Part shown: piece by piece, positions 7,135-15,532 of the stretch
Numbering within the stretch: the stretch's first letter is position 1
How the letters are laid out: the number at the start of each line of letters is the position of its first letter
Source: Lachnospiraceae bacterium
Lineage (GTDB): Bacteria; Bacillota; Clostridia; Lachnospirales; Lachnospiraceae
Direction of reading: 5' to 3'
DNA length: 64,000 bases
Assembly: GCA_017622875.1 (NCBI GenBank)
Contig: JAGAQG010000051.1
Coordinates: 52,142-116,141, forward strand
Notes under the pieces: model-generated
Told to the model about the DNA's origin: nothing
What the model saw: the letters and a program-made list of their open reading frames with translations, nothing else
The model's database searches: none
Translations under genes and position numbers: made by a program

Positions 7135-9657
7135 TTATTCTAAAAAGCTGAAAAATACATTTCCGCATGCTTCATAAGCTGCTGCGGCATCCTTCTGACC
7201 GACCTTTGTCATCTGCCCGGTTAACGGATTTAAAACATAAATATTCTGTGCATCATAACCCACAATCAGTTCTGCACTGTTTGCATCAGTCATTGCAAGC
7301 ACATAATTTCCCTGACTTACATAGTACAATACAGAAGATAAATTGCAGCCTGTAAAGTTTTCCGGCTGTTTTCCTGAATTCTGCTTCAAAATCTGATATG
7401 GACTTCTTCCACTGTCCAAAGAAGCTCTCACATCTGTATATACGCCTTCCTGTTCTAACAGAATCCGTAATGCACCTTCCAGACTGTTTGAAGCCTCCTC
7501 AGGTTCTGTCCCATTTGCCAGTTCCAGCACGGAACGTGTTTTACGTCCGCCGCGTTCCCACACAACTTCTCCGTTATGATCAGTTACAACTCCCATATCG
7601 TCGTATGCAGCCAAAATCGCATACCGAAGTTCACTATAAACGCCTGTCACCTTGCCTTTCCCATAAGCATGGAAGTTCTGATGTTCTTCCTCTTCAAGTA
7701 CAAGGTTACGATTTTCTTCGAAAACAATCTGTTTTGGTGTAATGAGCTTTCTCTTACCTTCTGCTTTTATTCCAAAGGTAAACACCTGCTCCACCTTTTT
7801 TGCACTGTCCTTCACCTCAGAAAGTGCAATGCTGCTTACAGCTTCTTCTTCACTGCTTGTAATAGCTTCCGCCAACGCTTCCGAATAAGTTCCATCCGCA
7901 TTTTTGGTAATACATTGTAAATCAATACGGTTATTCTGCATACTTGCTGAAACTATATATTTATTTTTAGATAGATAATCAAAATCTCTGATCAGCGTTC
8001 CTTTGCTGTCCACAATTTCCACACGGTACATCGGGAATAACGTGTTGCCCGCAAAGTCTTCCGAAACATCCGCTTCATCGCAGACTCCATAGATAAAATC
8101 GTCACCGCTAAATCCAAGTGGGCGTAAATATTCTCCTTCCTTGGCTGTATACGTATGACGCACGCCAGTCTTCATATCCATGGTCGTAATCCTGGTGGAG
8201 GAAAATCTATCCTCTCCATGCTGCCATGCAATCATATCTCCATGTCTGGAAATAAGATACTCTCCTGCTGACAAATCTTCCGTCAATGTTTCCACAGTCT
8301 TTGCATTCAGATCAATGGCAAAAATATCACCTGAAAGAGAAATATACATTTTATCATCAAAACTGATATAGATTAATTCCCCTACAGTCTGAGACAGCAC
8401 ATCAGCGCATTCCTTACTTTCTATAAACAGCAACTCTTCCGTCGTATTTGTCAGACTGTCATACCTCATGACTGCAACACCAGTTTCCCCCTCATGACGT
8501 CCGCGGTTCATGTAGCCCTTCACGATAAAATCCATACTTCCGGAATCATCCATATTCACCATCTGAATCTCAAATTCGTCATGAAGTCCTCTTTGGTCAT
8601 TTCCATTTTTAAAACTGAACACTTTTGACAGCTTATTCTGAGCAATATCATAGCTCCAAAGTTCATCAGATACGACAAAATTAACAACGCTGCCCTCTTC
8701 ATTGGACATATGAGGAACTTCTTCCCACTGAATGCCCAAATTCAGGCTCTTTTCGTCAAACACCTGATTGTCACTGTAGAAAATACGTTCTGCACATCTT
8801 TCGTAATCCAGCAGATACATTCGGATATTTGTCTGGCGGATACGGAAATAATCCTTTACCTGATATTTTTCATTTTCCCCGTTTTCATTCTGGTAAGTCA
8901 CCTGGTAATCCAACTGCAGGGAAACTACATCATTTTCCATTTCCAGGTAGGTAATGATCGGTGTCTGGCTTTCTTCTACAGGCATTCCATCCCAAATGAT
9001 CATTTTATAACGGGAATTAATGTCTACTTTCGCAAAAGAAGTTTCTTTTCTTGTGGTATCCGTCTCCAGATACTGAGTAATTGGATAATCGTTATATGGA
9101 TCCAATGTTGCATTATGGAAATCTTTTGCAAAAGCTGTACATGCTTCGACCAGCTCATAGGATTCATTGGCGATTCTGGCAAAATACTGAACATCTTCAT
9201 AGTTTTCCAGTACCACATGAAAAATCAGAAGATATTCTTCGGAATCTTCTAAAAGGTCCTTGATCTTGACTGTTCCCTTTAGATACTGTCCGGATTCTTC
9301 CAAATCAGCCACTTCACCATTCTGAATGAGGCGCTCCATATCCATGCTGCGCACTTCATAGCTTACCGACTGAATCTTTGCATTGTATTTTTCCAATGCA
9401 ATGTTCAAAATTCGTTCTTTATCCAATGGCATAATTGCGTTTCGCATACAGGAAGCATTCACTTCTGAGGTATAGCCATAGGATGGATTTACATATTCCC
9501 CGTCATGTTCAAAATACATGATTGGTAACGTTGCCTCTGCCATATGGGCCGTCATATCCAGATTTCCCTTATTATAAAAATAACTTGTGGTTATGATACC
9601 CAGAAAAAAGGCTATGATAATTGTAATGATCTTAATTATAATCTTTTTCAAATTCAT
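7135..9657 (-). CDS. Large membrane-anchored protein with a degenerate C39-like C-terminal domain
   Basis: An 840-residue protein I cannot name. It has one N-terminal membrane anchor (about 4-27) with the body outside the cell. The middle (about 330-600) has repeated beta-strand blocks of the kind seen in beta-propeller or WD-like extracytoplasmic sensors (MYISLSGDIFAIDLNAKTVETL, DMIAWQHGEDRF; both shortened here). The last about 130 residues look like a papain-like C39 fold (SLEGALRILLEQEG, then SAELIVGYDAQNIYVLNPLTG), but the catalytic Cys and His positions seem to be replaced. The start is unclear: the ATG at 9657 directly abuts AGAGG, while codon 3 (TTG, 9651) has a 6-base spacing. It follows the methyltransferase by 3 bases. 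Confidence 0.75.
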   Translation of the reverse strand: MNLKKIIIKIITIIIAFFLGIITTSYFYNKGNLDMTAHMAEATLPIMYFEHDGEYVNPSYGYTSEVNASCMRNAIMPLDKERILNIALEKYNAKIQSVSYEVRSMDMERLIQNGEVADLEESGQYLKGTVKIKDLLEDSEEYLLIFHVVLENYEDVQYFARIANESYELVEACTAFAKDFHNATLDPYNDYPITQYLETDTTRKETSFAKVDINSRYKMIIWDGMPVEESQTPIITYLEMENDVVSLQLDYQVTYQNENGENEKYQVKDYFRIRQTNIRMYLLDYERCAERIFYSDNQVFDEKSLNLGIQWEEVPHMSNEEGSVVNFVVSDELWSYDIAQNKLSKVFSFKNGNDQRGLHDEFEIQMVNMDDSGSMDFIVKGYMNRGRHEGETGVAVMRYDSLTNTTEELLFIESKECADVLSQTVGELIYISFDDKMYISLSGDIFAIDLNAKTVETLTEDLSAGEYLISRHGDMIAWQHGEDRFSSTRITTMDMKTGVRHTYTAKEGEYLRPLGFSGDDFIYGVCDEADVSEDFAGNTLFPMYRVEIVDSKGTLIRDFDYLSKNKYIVSASMQNNRIDLQCITKNADGTYSEALAEAITSSEEEAVSSIALSEVKDSAKKVEQVFTFGIKAEGKRKLITPKQIVFEENRNLVLEEEEHQNFHAYGKGKVTGVYSELRYAILAAYDDMGVVTDHNGEVVWERGGRKTRSVLELANGTEPEEASNSLEGALRILLEQEGVYTDVRASLDSGRSPYQILKQNSGKQPENFTGCNLSSVLYYVSQGNYVLAMTDANSAELIVGYDAQNIYVLNPLTGQMTKVGQKDAAAAYEACGNVFFSFLE

Positions 9658-9660
9658 CCT

Positions 9661-10806
9661 CTATTTCTTTAATAACCTGCCAAGCATCGGATCGACCCCC
9701 AATGCCTTGCAGCAGTTGTCGTATTTTTCAAAATCAGCTTTTGTTTCTTTATTTTTTTTAACGCCGCGAATCAGAATATTTTTCGGTGTATGTTCCATAT
9801 CAATAAATTCCAGTACCTGAGTATCATATCCGCACTGCTCCAGCATCTCTGCACGAAGCCCGTCTGTTACCAGCGCAGCAATACGTTCCTTCAAAAGCCC
9901 ATATTTTAATACTGCTGACAGCTCTTCATTTTTCATCTGGTAGTTCAATTCGTGCTGGCAGCAAGGTACAGAAAGAATGACACTTGCACCCCATTTTACT
10001 GCTTTTTCCAGCGCATAATCAGTGGCTGTATCACATGCATGAAGTGTTACTACCATGTCCACTGCATCCACGCCAGTATAGCTTGCAATATCTCCTGTGG
10101 TGAAAGACATCTTTTCATATCCATATTTATCCTTCAATTCATTACAATATGCAATGACATCTTCTTTCAGGTCAAGCCCGATTACCCGAATATCAAATCC
10201 TTTCATCACTTTTAAATAATGATACATTGCAAATGTCAGGTAGGATTTTCCGCAGCCAAAATCGACGATGGTAAGTTCTCTCCCCTTCGGTAAATCCTCT
10301 ACAATGTCCTGAATAAACTCCAGAAACCGATTAATTTGTCGGAATTTGTCGTATCTTGAATGAACAATTTTCCCCTCTTTTGTCTGAACACCCAAATCCA
10401 CAAGAAACGGAACGGCAATTCCTTCCTCTAAAATATAGCGCTTCTTTCTATTATGAGAAAGTTCTTTTGGTTTTATTTCATTTTTCTGCTGTTTCTGTTT
10501 GATCGTTACCGTACCCTTTTTGCTCACCAGCACATTGACAATTTTTGTGGTACTCTCTAAGACCATCTGACCGAAAAAGTTTTCCATCTGATCTGCAATA
10601 TAGTCGCTTGCTTCCTGTTTTTTCAGATTTTCATGAAATACCTGCTTTCCTTTGTATTCCGTTACCTGAAAATTCAGCTCTTCTTTCAATAGTACCGGGC
10701 GAATCTTTACTTTCTGCGCCAGCGCCGCACGTCTCGGATTGCTGATAATGATCTGGGATAGATCAGCAGTTAACTGCTCTTCCAATATATTTTTTAATCT
10801 TTCCAT
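9661..10806 (-). CDS. SAM-dependent methyltransferase (Methyltransf_32 / METTL25-like)
   Basis: A 381-residue class I methyltransferase. An N-terminal region of about 140 residues is rich in Lys and Gln. The Rossmann domain starts with motif I, IVDFGCGKSYLTF, at about 180-192. It continues with VIGLDLKED (acidic ribose-binding loop), VVTLHACDTATDYAL, and the characteristic SVPCCQHEL. These last two motifs define the Methyltransf_32 family. The substrate is unknown; RNA or ribosome modification has been suggested for relatives, and the basic N-terminus fits nucleic-acid binding (inference). It is the first gene of a three-gene minus-strand operon with the 840-residue protein and the M29 aminopeptidase. 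Confidence 0.85.
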   Translation of the reverse strand: MERLKNILEEQLTADLSQIIISNPRRAALAQKVKIRPVLLKEELNFQVTEYKGKQVFHENLKKQEASDYIADQMENFFGQMVLESTTKIVNVLVSKKGTVTIKQKQQKNEIKPKELSHNRKKRYILEEGIAVPFLVDLGVQTKEGKIVHSRYDKFRQINRFLEFIQDIVEDLPKGRELTIVDFGCGKSYLTFAMYHYLKVMKGFDIRVIGLDLKEDVIAYCNELKDKYGYEKMSFTTGDIASYTGVDAVDMVVTLHACDTATDYALEKAVKWGASVILSVPCCQHELNYQMKNEELSAVLKYGLLKERIAALVTDGLRAEMLEQCGYDTQVLEFIDMEHTPKNILIRGVKKNKETKADFEKYDNCCKALGVDPMLGRLLKK

Positions 10807-10932
10807 CTTTTTTATCCTTATGCAAACTGATTACTTCACTTATATCGTAACTTTTATTGTAACAACCAATCCTTAAGAGTGTCAATCCCGGTTTGTCTAT
10901 GAATATATTATAAAAAAGAGAAAGGTGTTTTT

Positions 10933-11487
10933 ATGCCAACATTCAATATTTCAAATGGTACGATACAGGATATTACTTTTGAGCGCGATACTGCTTTTGT
11001 GACCGTCACTTATATGGAAAATCGTGATAATCTTGGAAACCGTAGAAACGAACAGACCATTGTGCTTATCGTAAGACCCCGCACAGTGATCTTAAATTCT
11101 AATGGAATTCCCGTGCCGGTAACAACGCTTCGACGAGGAATGATTATTAACGCAAATGTTTCTTCCGCGATGACACGAAGTATTCCGCCGCAGGCAAATG
11201 CATATGTGATTCGGATTTTGAGAAGGCAGCCACAGGAAAGCATCACAGTTGGACGGATTCTTGAAATTGACCGTCGAAACCGCAGCTTTACTACCATCAG
11301 TGACTTAAATCCTTCCACCATCATTAGATTTAATGTCTCTGATGATACCAGAATTTTTGACCGTTTTGGAAGACCTGCCGGATTTTCAAGGCTGAATCAG
11401 GGAATGCGGGTACGGGTTCGCCATGCAAACTTTATGACTGCAAGTATTCCGCCTCAGACAACTGCATTTGAAGTACAGATTTTATAA
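10933..11487 (+). CDS. Uncharacterised protein with two tandem IPPQ repeats
   Basis: An unrecognised 184-residue protein with no signal peptide or membrane segment. It is made of two similar halves. Each starts with a beta-rich stretch (ITFERDTAFVTVTY; ILEIDRRNRSFTTI), then a strand ending in RFN/VILN, then a block with a fixed core: RRGMIINANVSSAMTRSIPPQ in the first (shortened) and QGMRVRVRHANFMTASIPPQ in the second. The halves end in YVIRIL and FEVQIL. The layout suggests two OB- or SH3-like barrels. It is arginine-rich. AAAGGTG lies 5 bases before the ATG. It is monocistronic with a hairpin at 11514-11533. Confidence 0.8.
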   Translation: MPTFNISNGTIQDITFERDTAFVTVTYMENRDNLGNRRNEQTIVLIVRPRTVILNSNGIPVPVTTLRRGMIINANVSSAMTRSIPPQANAYVIRILRRQPQESITVGRILEIDRRNRSFTTISDLNPSTIIRFNVSDDTRIFDRFGRPAGFSRLNQGMRVRVRHANFMTASIPPQTTAFEVQIL

Positions 11488-11513
11488 GAAGGCTAATCTT
11501 TATTTTTTATGTC

Positions 11514-11533
11514 AGGGAAGCCGCTGCTTCCCT
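11514..11533 (+). terminator. Probable terminator after the IPPQ-repeat gene
   Basis: Perfect stem AGGGAAGC-CGCT-GCTTCCCT, 27 bases past the stop. A T-rich run (CTTTCTTCTTTTTT) follows about 8 bases later. Confidence 0.65.
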
Positions 11534-11560
11534 GTACTTGCCTTTCTTCTTTTTTAATGA

Positions 11561-11845
11561 CATAATGAGGACAATAAATTTTTAAACATAACGGAGTACC
11601 GTATTAACGCTGCAAAAGAAGCTTTAGCACGAGGTTATTCTAAGCGGATAACTTTAGCTTGTCTGATTCATGACGCCAGTGAAGCTTACATGTCTGATGT
11701 TCCAAGACCTTTAAAGCCTTCCATGCCGGAATATGTCCGCACAGAAGAAAGATTGCTGGATTTAATTTATGAAAAATTCTTAGGAAGTCCTCTGAATGAA
11801 GAGGAAAAGAAACTTGTGAAAGCAATTGACAATGACTTGCTGTAA
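11561..11845 (+). pseudogene. Remnant of an HD-domain phosphohydrolase gene
   Basis: The plus-strand frame after the stop codon TGA at 11558-11560 reads EYRINAAKEALARGY, then LACLIHDASEAYMSDVPRPLK, and ends in KAIDNDLL before TAA at 11843-11845. The IHDASEAYMSDVPRPLK part is the HD metal-site signature of YfbR-like / HD phosphohydrolases. There is no ATG, GTG or TTG start with a ribosome site ahead of the HD motif. The N-terminal helices that normally carry the first metal-binding His are missing. The C-terminus also looks shorter than in full-length relatives. It is best read as a 5'-truncated leftover. Confidence 0.7.
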
Positions 11846-11878
11846 TTTGACTTAAAAAAATTTTAAATGAAATTTCAA

Positions 11879-11928
11879 AAGGATGCTTCTTATCATGAAT
11901 TATAAACTCATAATAAGAAAGCATCCTT
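11879..11928. terminator. Long bidirectional terminator hairpin
   Basis: Fifteen-base arms AAGGATGCTTCTTAT / ATAAGAAAGCATCCTT (one bulged A) around a 19-base loop, between the HD remnant and the convergent gene at 11937. T-rich exits are present on both strands. Confidence 0.7.
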
Positions 11929-11936
11929 CTTTCATT

Positions 11937-12326
11937 TTAGATAAAACGACTCTTCCTCTGTTCTCTTCTTTTACACCTTCTTAAATACATTTCATGATAA
12001 AGCAAAATCTGGCAGATATCCATCATAACATCTTCCGCATCTGTCTCTTTCTGTACCTGTTTGCAGATATCACGACATTTTAACCTCATTACTAACTGAT
12101 CAGGATATTCATCATAGAGAATCCCACCTTCATATTCCATGCGGTCACAGGCTTCTTCTACCGATGGTGCCAGTCTTTTTGCCATCTCCGGATACATATT
12201 ATAAATTCTCTTTTTATCCCGCTCATGCTCTTCATTATTTCTAGGAAAATAAAACATCCCGGATTCTTTTTCCGGGTATACCCCATCAAAGGGCAGATAT
12301 ATTTTTTGATAATACATACGCTGCAC
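11937..12326 (-). CDS. Uncharacterised 129-residue protein
   Basis: I do not recognise this family. The protein is charged and soluble, rich in Tyr, Met and Glu at the N-terminus (KIYLPFDGVYPEKESG), with a helical middle and a strongly basic C-terminal tail (YLRRCKRREQRKSRF). It has no membrane segment. The start is either GTG at 12326 (AAGGA 4 bases upstream) or ATG at 12317 (13 bases, too far), so GTG is preferred. It stands alone between the hairpin at 11879-11928 and the maltodextrin operon. Codon use looks like that of its neighbours and a terminator follows, so it is probably a real gene. Confidence 0.65.
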   Translation of the reverse strand: MQRMYYQKIYLPFDGVYPEKESGMFYFPRNNEEHERDKKRIYNMYPEMAKRLAPSVEEACDRMEYEGGILYDEYPDQLVMRLKCRDICKQVQKETDAEDVMMDICQILLYHEMYLRRCKRREQRKSRFI

Positions 12327-12388
12327 ACTTTCCTTTTTTATTACTATATGTAAATTTTATGGAAATGTGTCGAAGCAAGCCAAATAGA

Positions 12389-12404
12389 GCTGCCCGCAGG
12401 CAGC
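12389..12404 (-). terminator. Hairpin after the maltodextrin permease operon
   Basis: Stem GCTGCC-CGCA-GGCAGC, 9 bases beyond the stop of the last permease. The minus-strand exit (CTCTATTTGG) is only weakly T-rich, so termination may be inefficient. Confidence 0.55.
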
Positions 12405-12412
12405 CCCATCTG

Positions 12413-13249
12413 TTAACCTTTTACACTTCCAGAAGTTAATCCTTCTACAAAAAACTTCTGACAGCATATAAATACAATTAAAATTGGTACCAAACTGAAT
12501 ACAGACAGTGCGAATACATAGCCCCACTGTGTAAACTGATGTTGTCCAAAAAATCCTGAAATCGCAATTGGCAATGTGCGCTTCACATTATCACTGATTA
12601 CAGTATTTGCCCATGCAAATTCTTCCCACGCAGTCAGGAAATTGAAGATTGACACTGATGCAATTCCCGGTTTTGCCAATGGAATAATGACGTGTCTGAA
12701 AACGTCAAATACACTTCCACCATCAATATAAATCGCCTCATCCAATTCTCTTGGAATGTTCTCTATAAATCCCTTAATCATGAAAGTAGAATAGGAAATC
12801 GTCCATGCCACGTAAAACGGAATTAACCCTGGCAAAGAATTAATTGCTTTTAATTTTACCGCCAGCTCATACTGCGGAATAATTAATGTCATTCCCGGAA
12901 CAATCATTGTTAAAACAATAAATCCAAATAAAATATTTTTTCCCGGAAATTTAAAACGTGCAATTACATAAGCCAGTGCCGTTGCAATCACAGCAGTAAG
13001 CAACACTGATGCCACTGCAACAAATACACTGTTTAAGAAGTTGATATAAAATTTCCCCTGACCTAAAATGTACACATAGTTCTCAATCGTAACCTCATCT
13101 AATGCCGGTAAGAACTTTGGCGGATATTCGTATAATGCTCCATTTGGTTTTAAAGAAGTACTGAGCATATACAACATTGGCAAAACTACAATTACAAGCC
13201 CTGATAACAAAAACACATGTAAAATAATTTGTGTGAATGATTTTTTCAT
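12413..13249 (-). CDS. Carbohydrate ABC transporter permease, MalG type
   Basis: CUT1-family inner permease of 278 residues with six predicted membrane helices. The EAA loop contacting the ATPase is present as IPRELDEAIYIDGGSVFDVFRHVIIPLAKPG (shortened: the EAA-G-P pattern lies at about residues 178-208). It pairs with the MalF-type permease encoded 12 bases upstream. No ATPase gene is in this operon, so the pair probably uses a shared MsmX-type ATPase encoded elsewhere, as in many Firmicutes. GGAGG lies 7 bases before the ATG. Confidence 0.93.
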   Translation of the reverse strand: MKKSFTQIILHVFLLSGLVIVVLPMLYMLSTSLKPNGALYEYPPKFLPALDEVTIENYVYILGQGKFYINFLNSVFVAVASVLLTAVIATALAYVIARFKFPGKNILFGFIVLTMIVPGMTLIIPQYELAVKLKAINSLPGLIPFYVAWTISYSTFMIKGFIENIPRELDEAIYIDGGSVFDVFRHVIIPLAKPGIASVSIFNFLTAWEEFAWANTVISDNVKRTLPIAISGFFGQHQFTQWGYVFALSVFSLVPILIVFICCQKFFVEGLTSGSVKG

Positions 13250-13261
13250 GCTTTGACCTCC

Positions 13262-14143
13262 CTAATTGTCCTTATTGGACATCAAACGGAACTGAATAAC
13301 TGCCAAAACAGCGAGTACAAGTGTTGTTATAAAAGATAATGCTGCTGCATATCCAAATTCACCCGTGCTGAATGCTTTATAGTACATCCACGTCAAAATC
13401 ATATCCGTCTGATGAGCAGGTCCGCCGCCTGTAATCATCTTAATCGAAGTAAATACGTTAAATCCACCGATTGTCAGCATGACCAATGCAAATAAAATCG
13501 TTCCTTTAATAGATGGTAATGTAATATGAAAAAACTTCTTTACTGCCCCTGCACCATCAATGGCCGCCGCTTCATACAGCTCACTTGGCACTGTCTGCAA
13601 TGCAGCTAAAAAGACTACCATATTCCACCCAATTCCTTTCCAGATTCCTAAGAGCATTGCAACACAAAGCCCTCCTGCTCTTGTATCCAGCCATCTCACA
13701 TTTTCACTTGTTAAATGTAGGATGTTCATCAGAAAATAGTTCAACAAACCTTCTGTATTAAATACATATCTGAAGATCAATGATGCAACTACCCAGGAAG
13801 TAATAACAGGTAAATAATAAAGTACCCGATACCCTACTTTAAATTTAATTACCTTGTTCAACAGCAGCGCAATTCCTAAACCAATCACCATCTGTCCCGG
13901 AACAGTCACCACTGTATACAACAGTGTGTTGACAAACGCCATGCGAAAATATTTATCGCTGAGTACATCTGCATAATTTTCCAGCCCAATAAATTTCTGA
14001 TTAAAAATGCTGCCAAAATCCCATTCAAAGAAGCTCATAACAAACAGCTTTATAATGGGATAAATTGTAAAAATTGCAAATGTAAGTAATCCCGGCAACA
14101 ACAGGATGAAAATCTGCATTTTGTTTTTGTTTGTTAGTTTCAT
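13262..14143 (-). CDS. Carbohydrate ABC transporter permease, MalF type
   Basis: CUT1-family permease of 293 residues with six predicted helices. The N-terminus KMQIFILLLPGLLTFAIFTIYPI is the standard first helix. The EAA motif is PSELYEAAAIDGAGAVKKFF. It lies between the lipoprotein (14222) and the MalG partner (13249). The 78-base gap to the lipoprotein gene holds a stem-loop (14167-14206) that could stabilise the lipoprotein message. The maltodextrin assignment rests on the co-encoded amylase. Confidence 0.93.
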   Translation of the reverse strand: MKLTNKNKMQIFILLLPGLLTFAIFTIYPIIKLFVMSFFEWDFGSIFNQKFIGLENYADVLSDKYFRMAFVNTLLYTVVTVPGQMVIGLGIALLLNKVIKFKVGYRVLYYLPVITSWVVASLIFRYVFNTEGLLNYFLMNILHLTSENVRWLDTRAGGLCVAMLLGIWKGIGWNMVVFLAALQTVPSELYEAAAIDGAGAVKKFFHITLPSIKGTILFALVMLTIGGFNVFTSIKMITGGGPAHQTDMILTWMYYKAFSTGEFGYAAALSFITTLVLAVLAVIQFRLMSNKDN

Positions 14144-14166
14144 ATTGAGCCTTTCTGATATAAGGA

Positions 14167-14206
14167 GGGAGTACCTCCCTGACTGATTTCGTCTGGAAAT
14201 ACTCCC
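14167..14206 (-). promoter_or_regulatory. Intercistronic stem-loop between lipoprotein and permease genes
   Basis: Arms GGGAGTA (14167-14173) and TACTCCC (14200-14206) lie directly after the binding-protein stop. Such hairpins are known to raise binding-protein mRNA over that of the permeases; that role is inferred here. Confidence 0.5.
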
Positions 14207-14221
14207 CTTTATATCTAATGA

Positions 14222-15517
14222 TTATTCACTAAGGAGTTCATCATAAAGGACTGCTAATTCGTCCATTGCTTCCTGTGCTGTTTTTTCACCGTTCATAACA
14301 GATGTTACTGCGACAGAAAGTTCGCTATCCATTTCTGACCAGCAAGCTACTGTAGGTCTTGATTTTGCAGTTGTAATTGCATCAAGGAATGGAGCAAATG
14401 CTGCACCTTTGACTGTATCACTTTCTAACGCTTCTTTATTTACTGGAATCTGACCGCATTTTGCCATTTCTTCCTGAGCAAATGGACTTGTCATAAATTT
14501 CATGAACTTCCAAGCAGCATCTTTGTCTGCGGAGTTGAACATGGAAATGTCTTCTCCACCGAGTACAGATGCTGAGCCGCCTTCACCCGCCGGCATTTCT
14601 GCTGTTGCATATTTGAAGTCTGGATATGCGCCTTCCATTTCAGCAGTTTTCCATGGGCCTTCTAATAACATCATATATCTTCCAGTACCAAAACCATCTG
14701 TCATTGGAATATCTCCACTATGCCATCCTGTAATCGCATCTAAATCATACAACTCTTTTAATGTTTCGATTGCTTTTACAGTTTCAGGGCTGTTGATATA
14801 ACCACTTGCCTGTGTCTGTTCTTCATTTGTGATAGAACCACCCATACTCCAAATAAACGGGCAGAGATTCCAGCCTGCTAACGCCGGTTCATTATAGCCC
14901 CAAACCTGCTGTCCATCTGCATTCTTTCCTGCTAATGTTTTGCATGCTTCTACGAACTCATCCATTGTTTTTGGTGCACTCAGTCCTGCTTCTTCAAATG
15001 CTTCCACATTATAGAACAAGATTTTTGTATTTGTGTTTAATGCAAGACCATAGAAATGGCCTTCTAATGCAGCTGTACTCATTGCACTTTCAAGAAGTCC
15101 CCCTGAAACAGCCTCAAAATCTTCCATTTCTTCATCCAATGCTACAAGCATTCCTGAAGCCTGAAATTCTGGAATCCATGCACTGTCAAGACGTGCAACA
15201 TCTGGCAATGTGTCTGACTGTGCGCTGATTAAAATTTTCTGATGAAGGTCAGCCCATTCATGAGATACTGCATTTACTTTAATTCCTGGATTTTCTTCTT
15301 CAAATCTTGGAATTAAAATGTTCATAAGGGTTTCATTTTCTGCTGATTGTGCGCTATAATGATGCCAGAAGTCAATTTCGACTTCTTCAATGGCTGCTGT
15401 TTCCTGATCGTTCTGGTCAGATACAGATTCTACTGGTGATTTTCCACAGCCTGCTACTGTTGCCACACAAGTTACTGCTGTGAGTAAAATTGCCAGTAAT
15501 TTTTTTGTTGCTTTCAT
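14222..15517 (-). CDS. Maltodextrin-type ABC substrate-binding lipoprotein
   Basis: Extracellular solute-binding protein, family 1, of 431 residues from the chosen start. The signal peptide is MKATKKLLAILLTAVTCVATVAGC, with a lipobox VAGC for lipid anchoring (Cys at about 24). GGAGG lies 8 bases before this ATG; the upstream ATG at 15532 has no ribosome site. The mature part starts with an acidic linker and then VEIDFWHHYSAQSAENETL, the first strand of the family. The closing region has the usual DAAWKFMKFMTSPFAQEEMAK. It follows the GH13 amylase, so maltodextrins or a related alpha-glucan oligosaccharide is the likely ligand. Confidence 0.93.
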   Translation of the reverse strand: MKATKKLLAILLTAVTCVATVAGCGKSPVESVSDQNDQETAAIEEVEIDFWHHYSAQSAENETLMNILIPRFEEENPGIKVNAVSHEWADLHQKILISAQSDTLPDVARLDSAWIPEFQASGMLVALDEEMEDFEAVSGGLLESAMSTAALEGHFYGLALNTNTKILFYNVEAFEEAGLSAPKTMDEFVEACKTLAGKNADGQQVWGYNEPALAGWNLCPFIWSMGGSITNEEQTQASGYINSPETVKAIETLKELYDLDAITGWHSGDIPMTDGFGTGRYMMLLEGPWKTAEMEGAYPDFKYATAEMPAGEGGSASVLGGEDISMFNSADKDAAWKFMKFMTSPFAQEEMAKCGQIPVNKEALESDTVKGAAFAPFLDAITTAKSRPTVACWSEMDSELSVAVTSVMNGEKTAQEAMDELAVLYDELLSE

Positions 15518-15532
15518 GCTAAATACCTCCAT

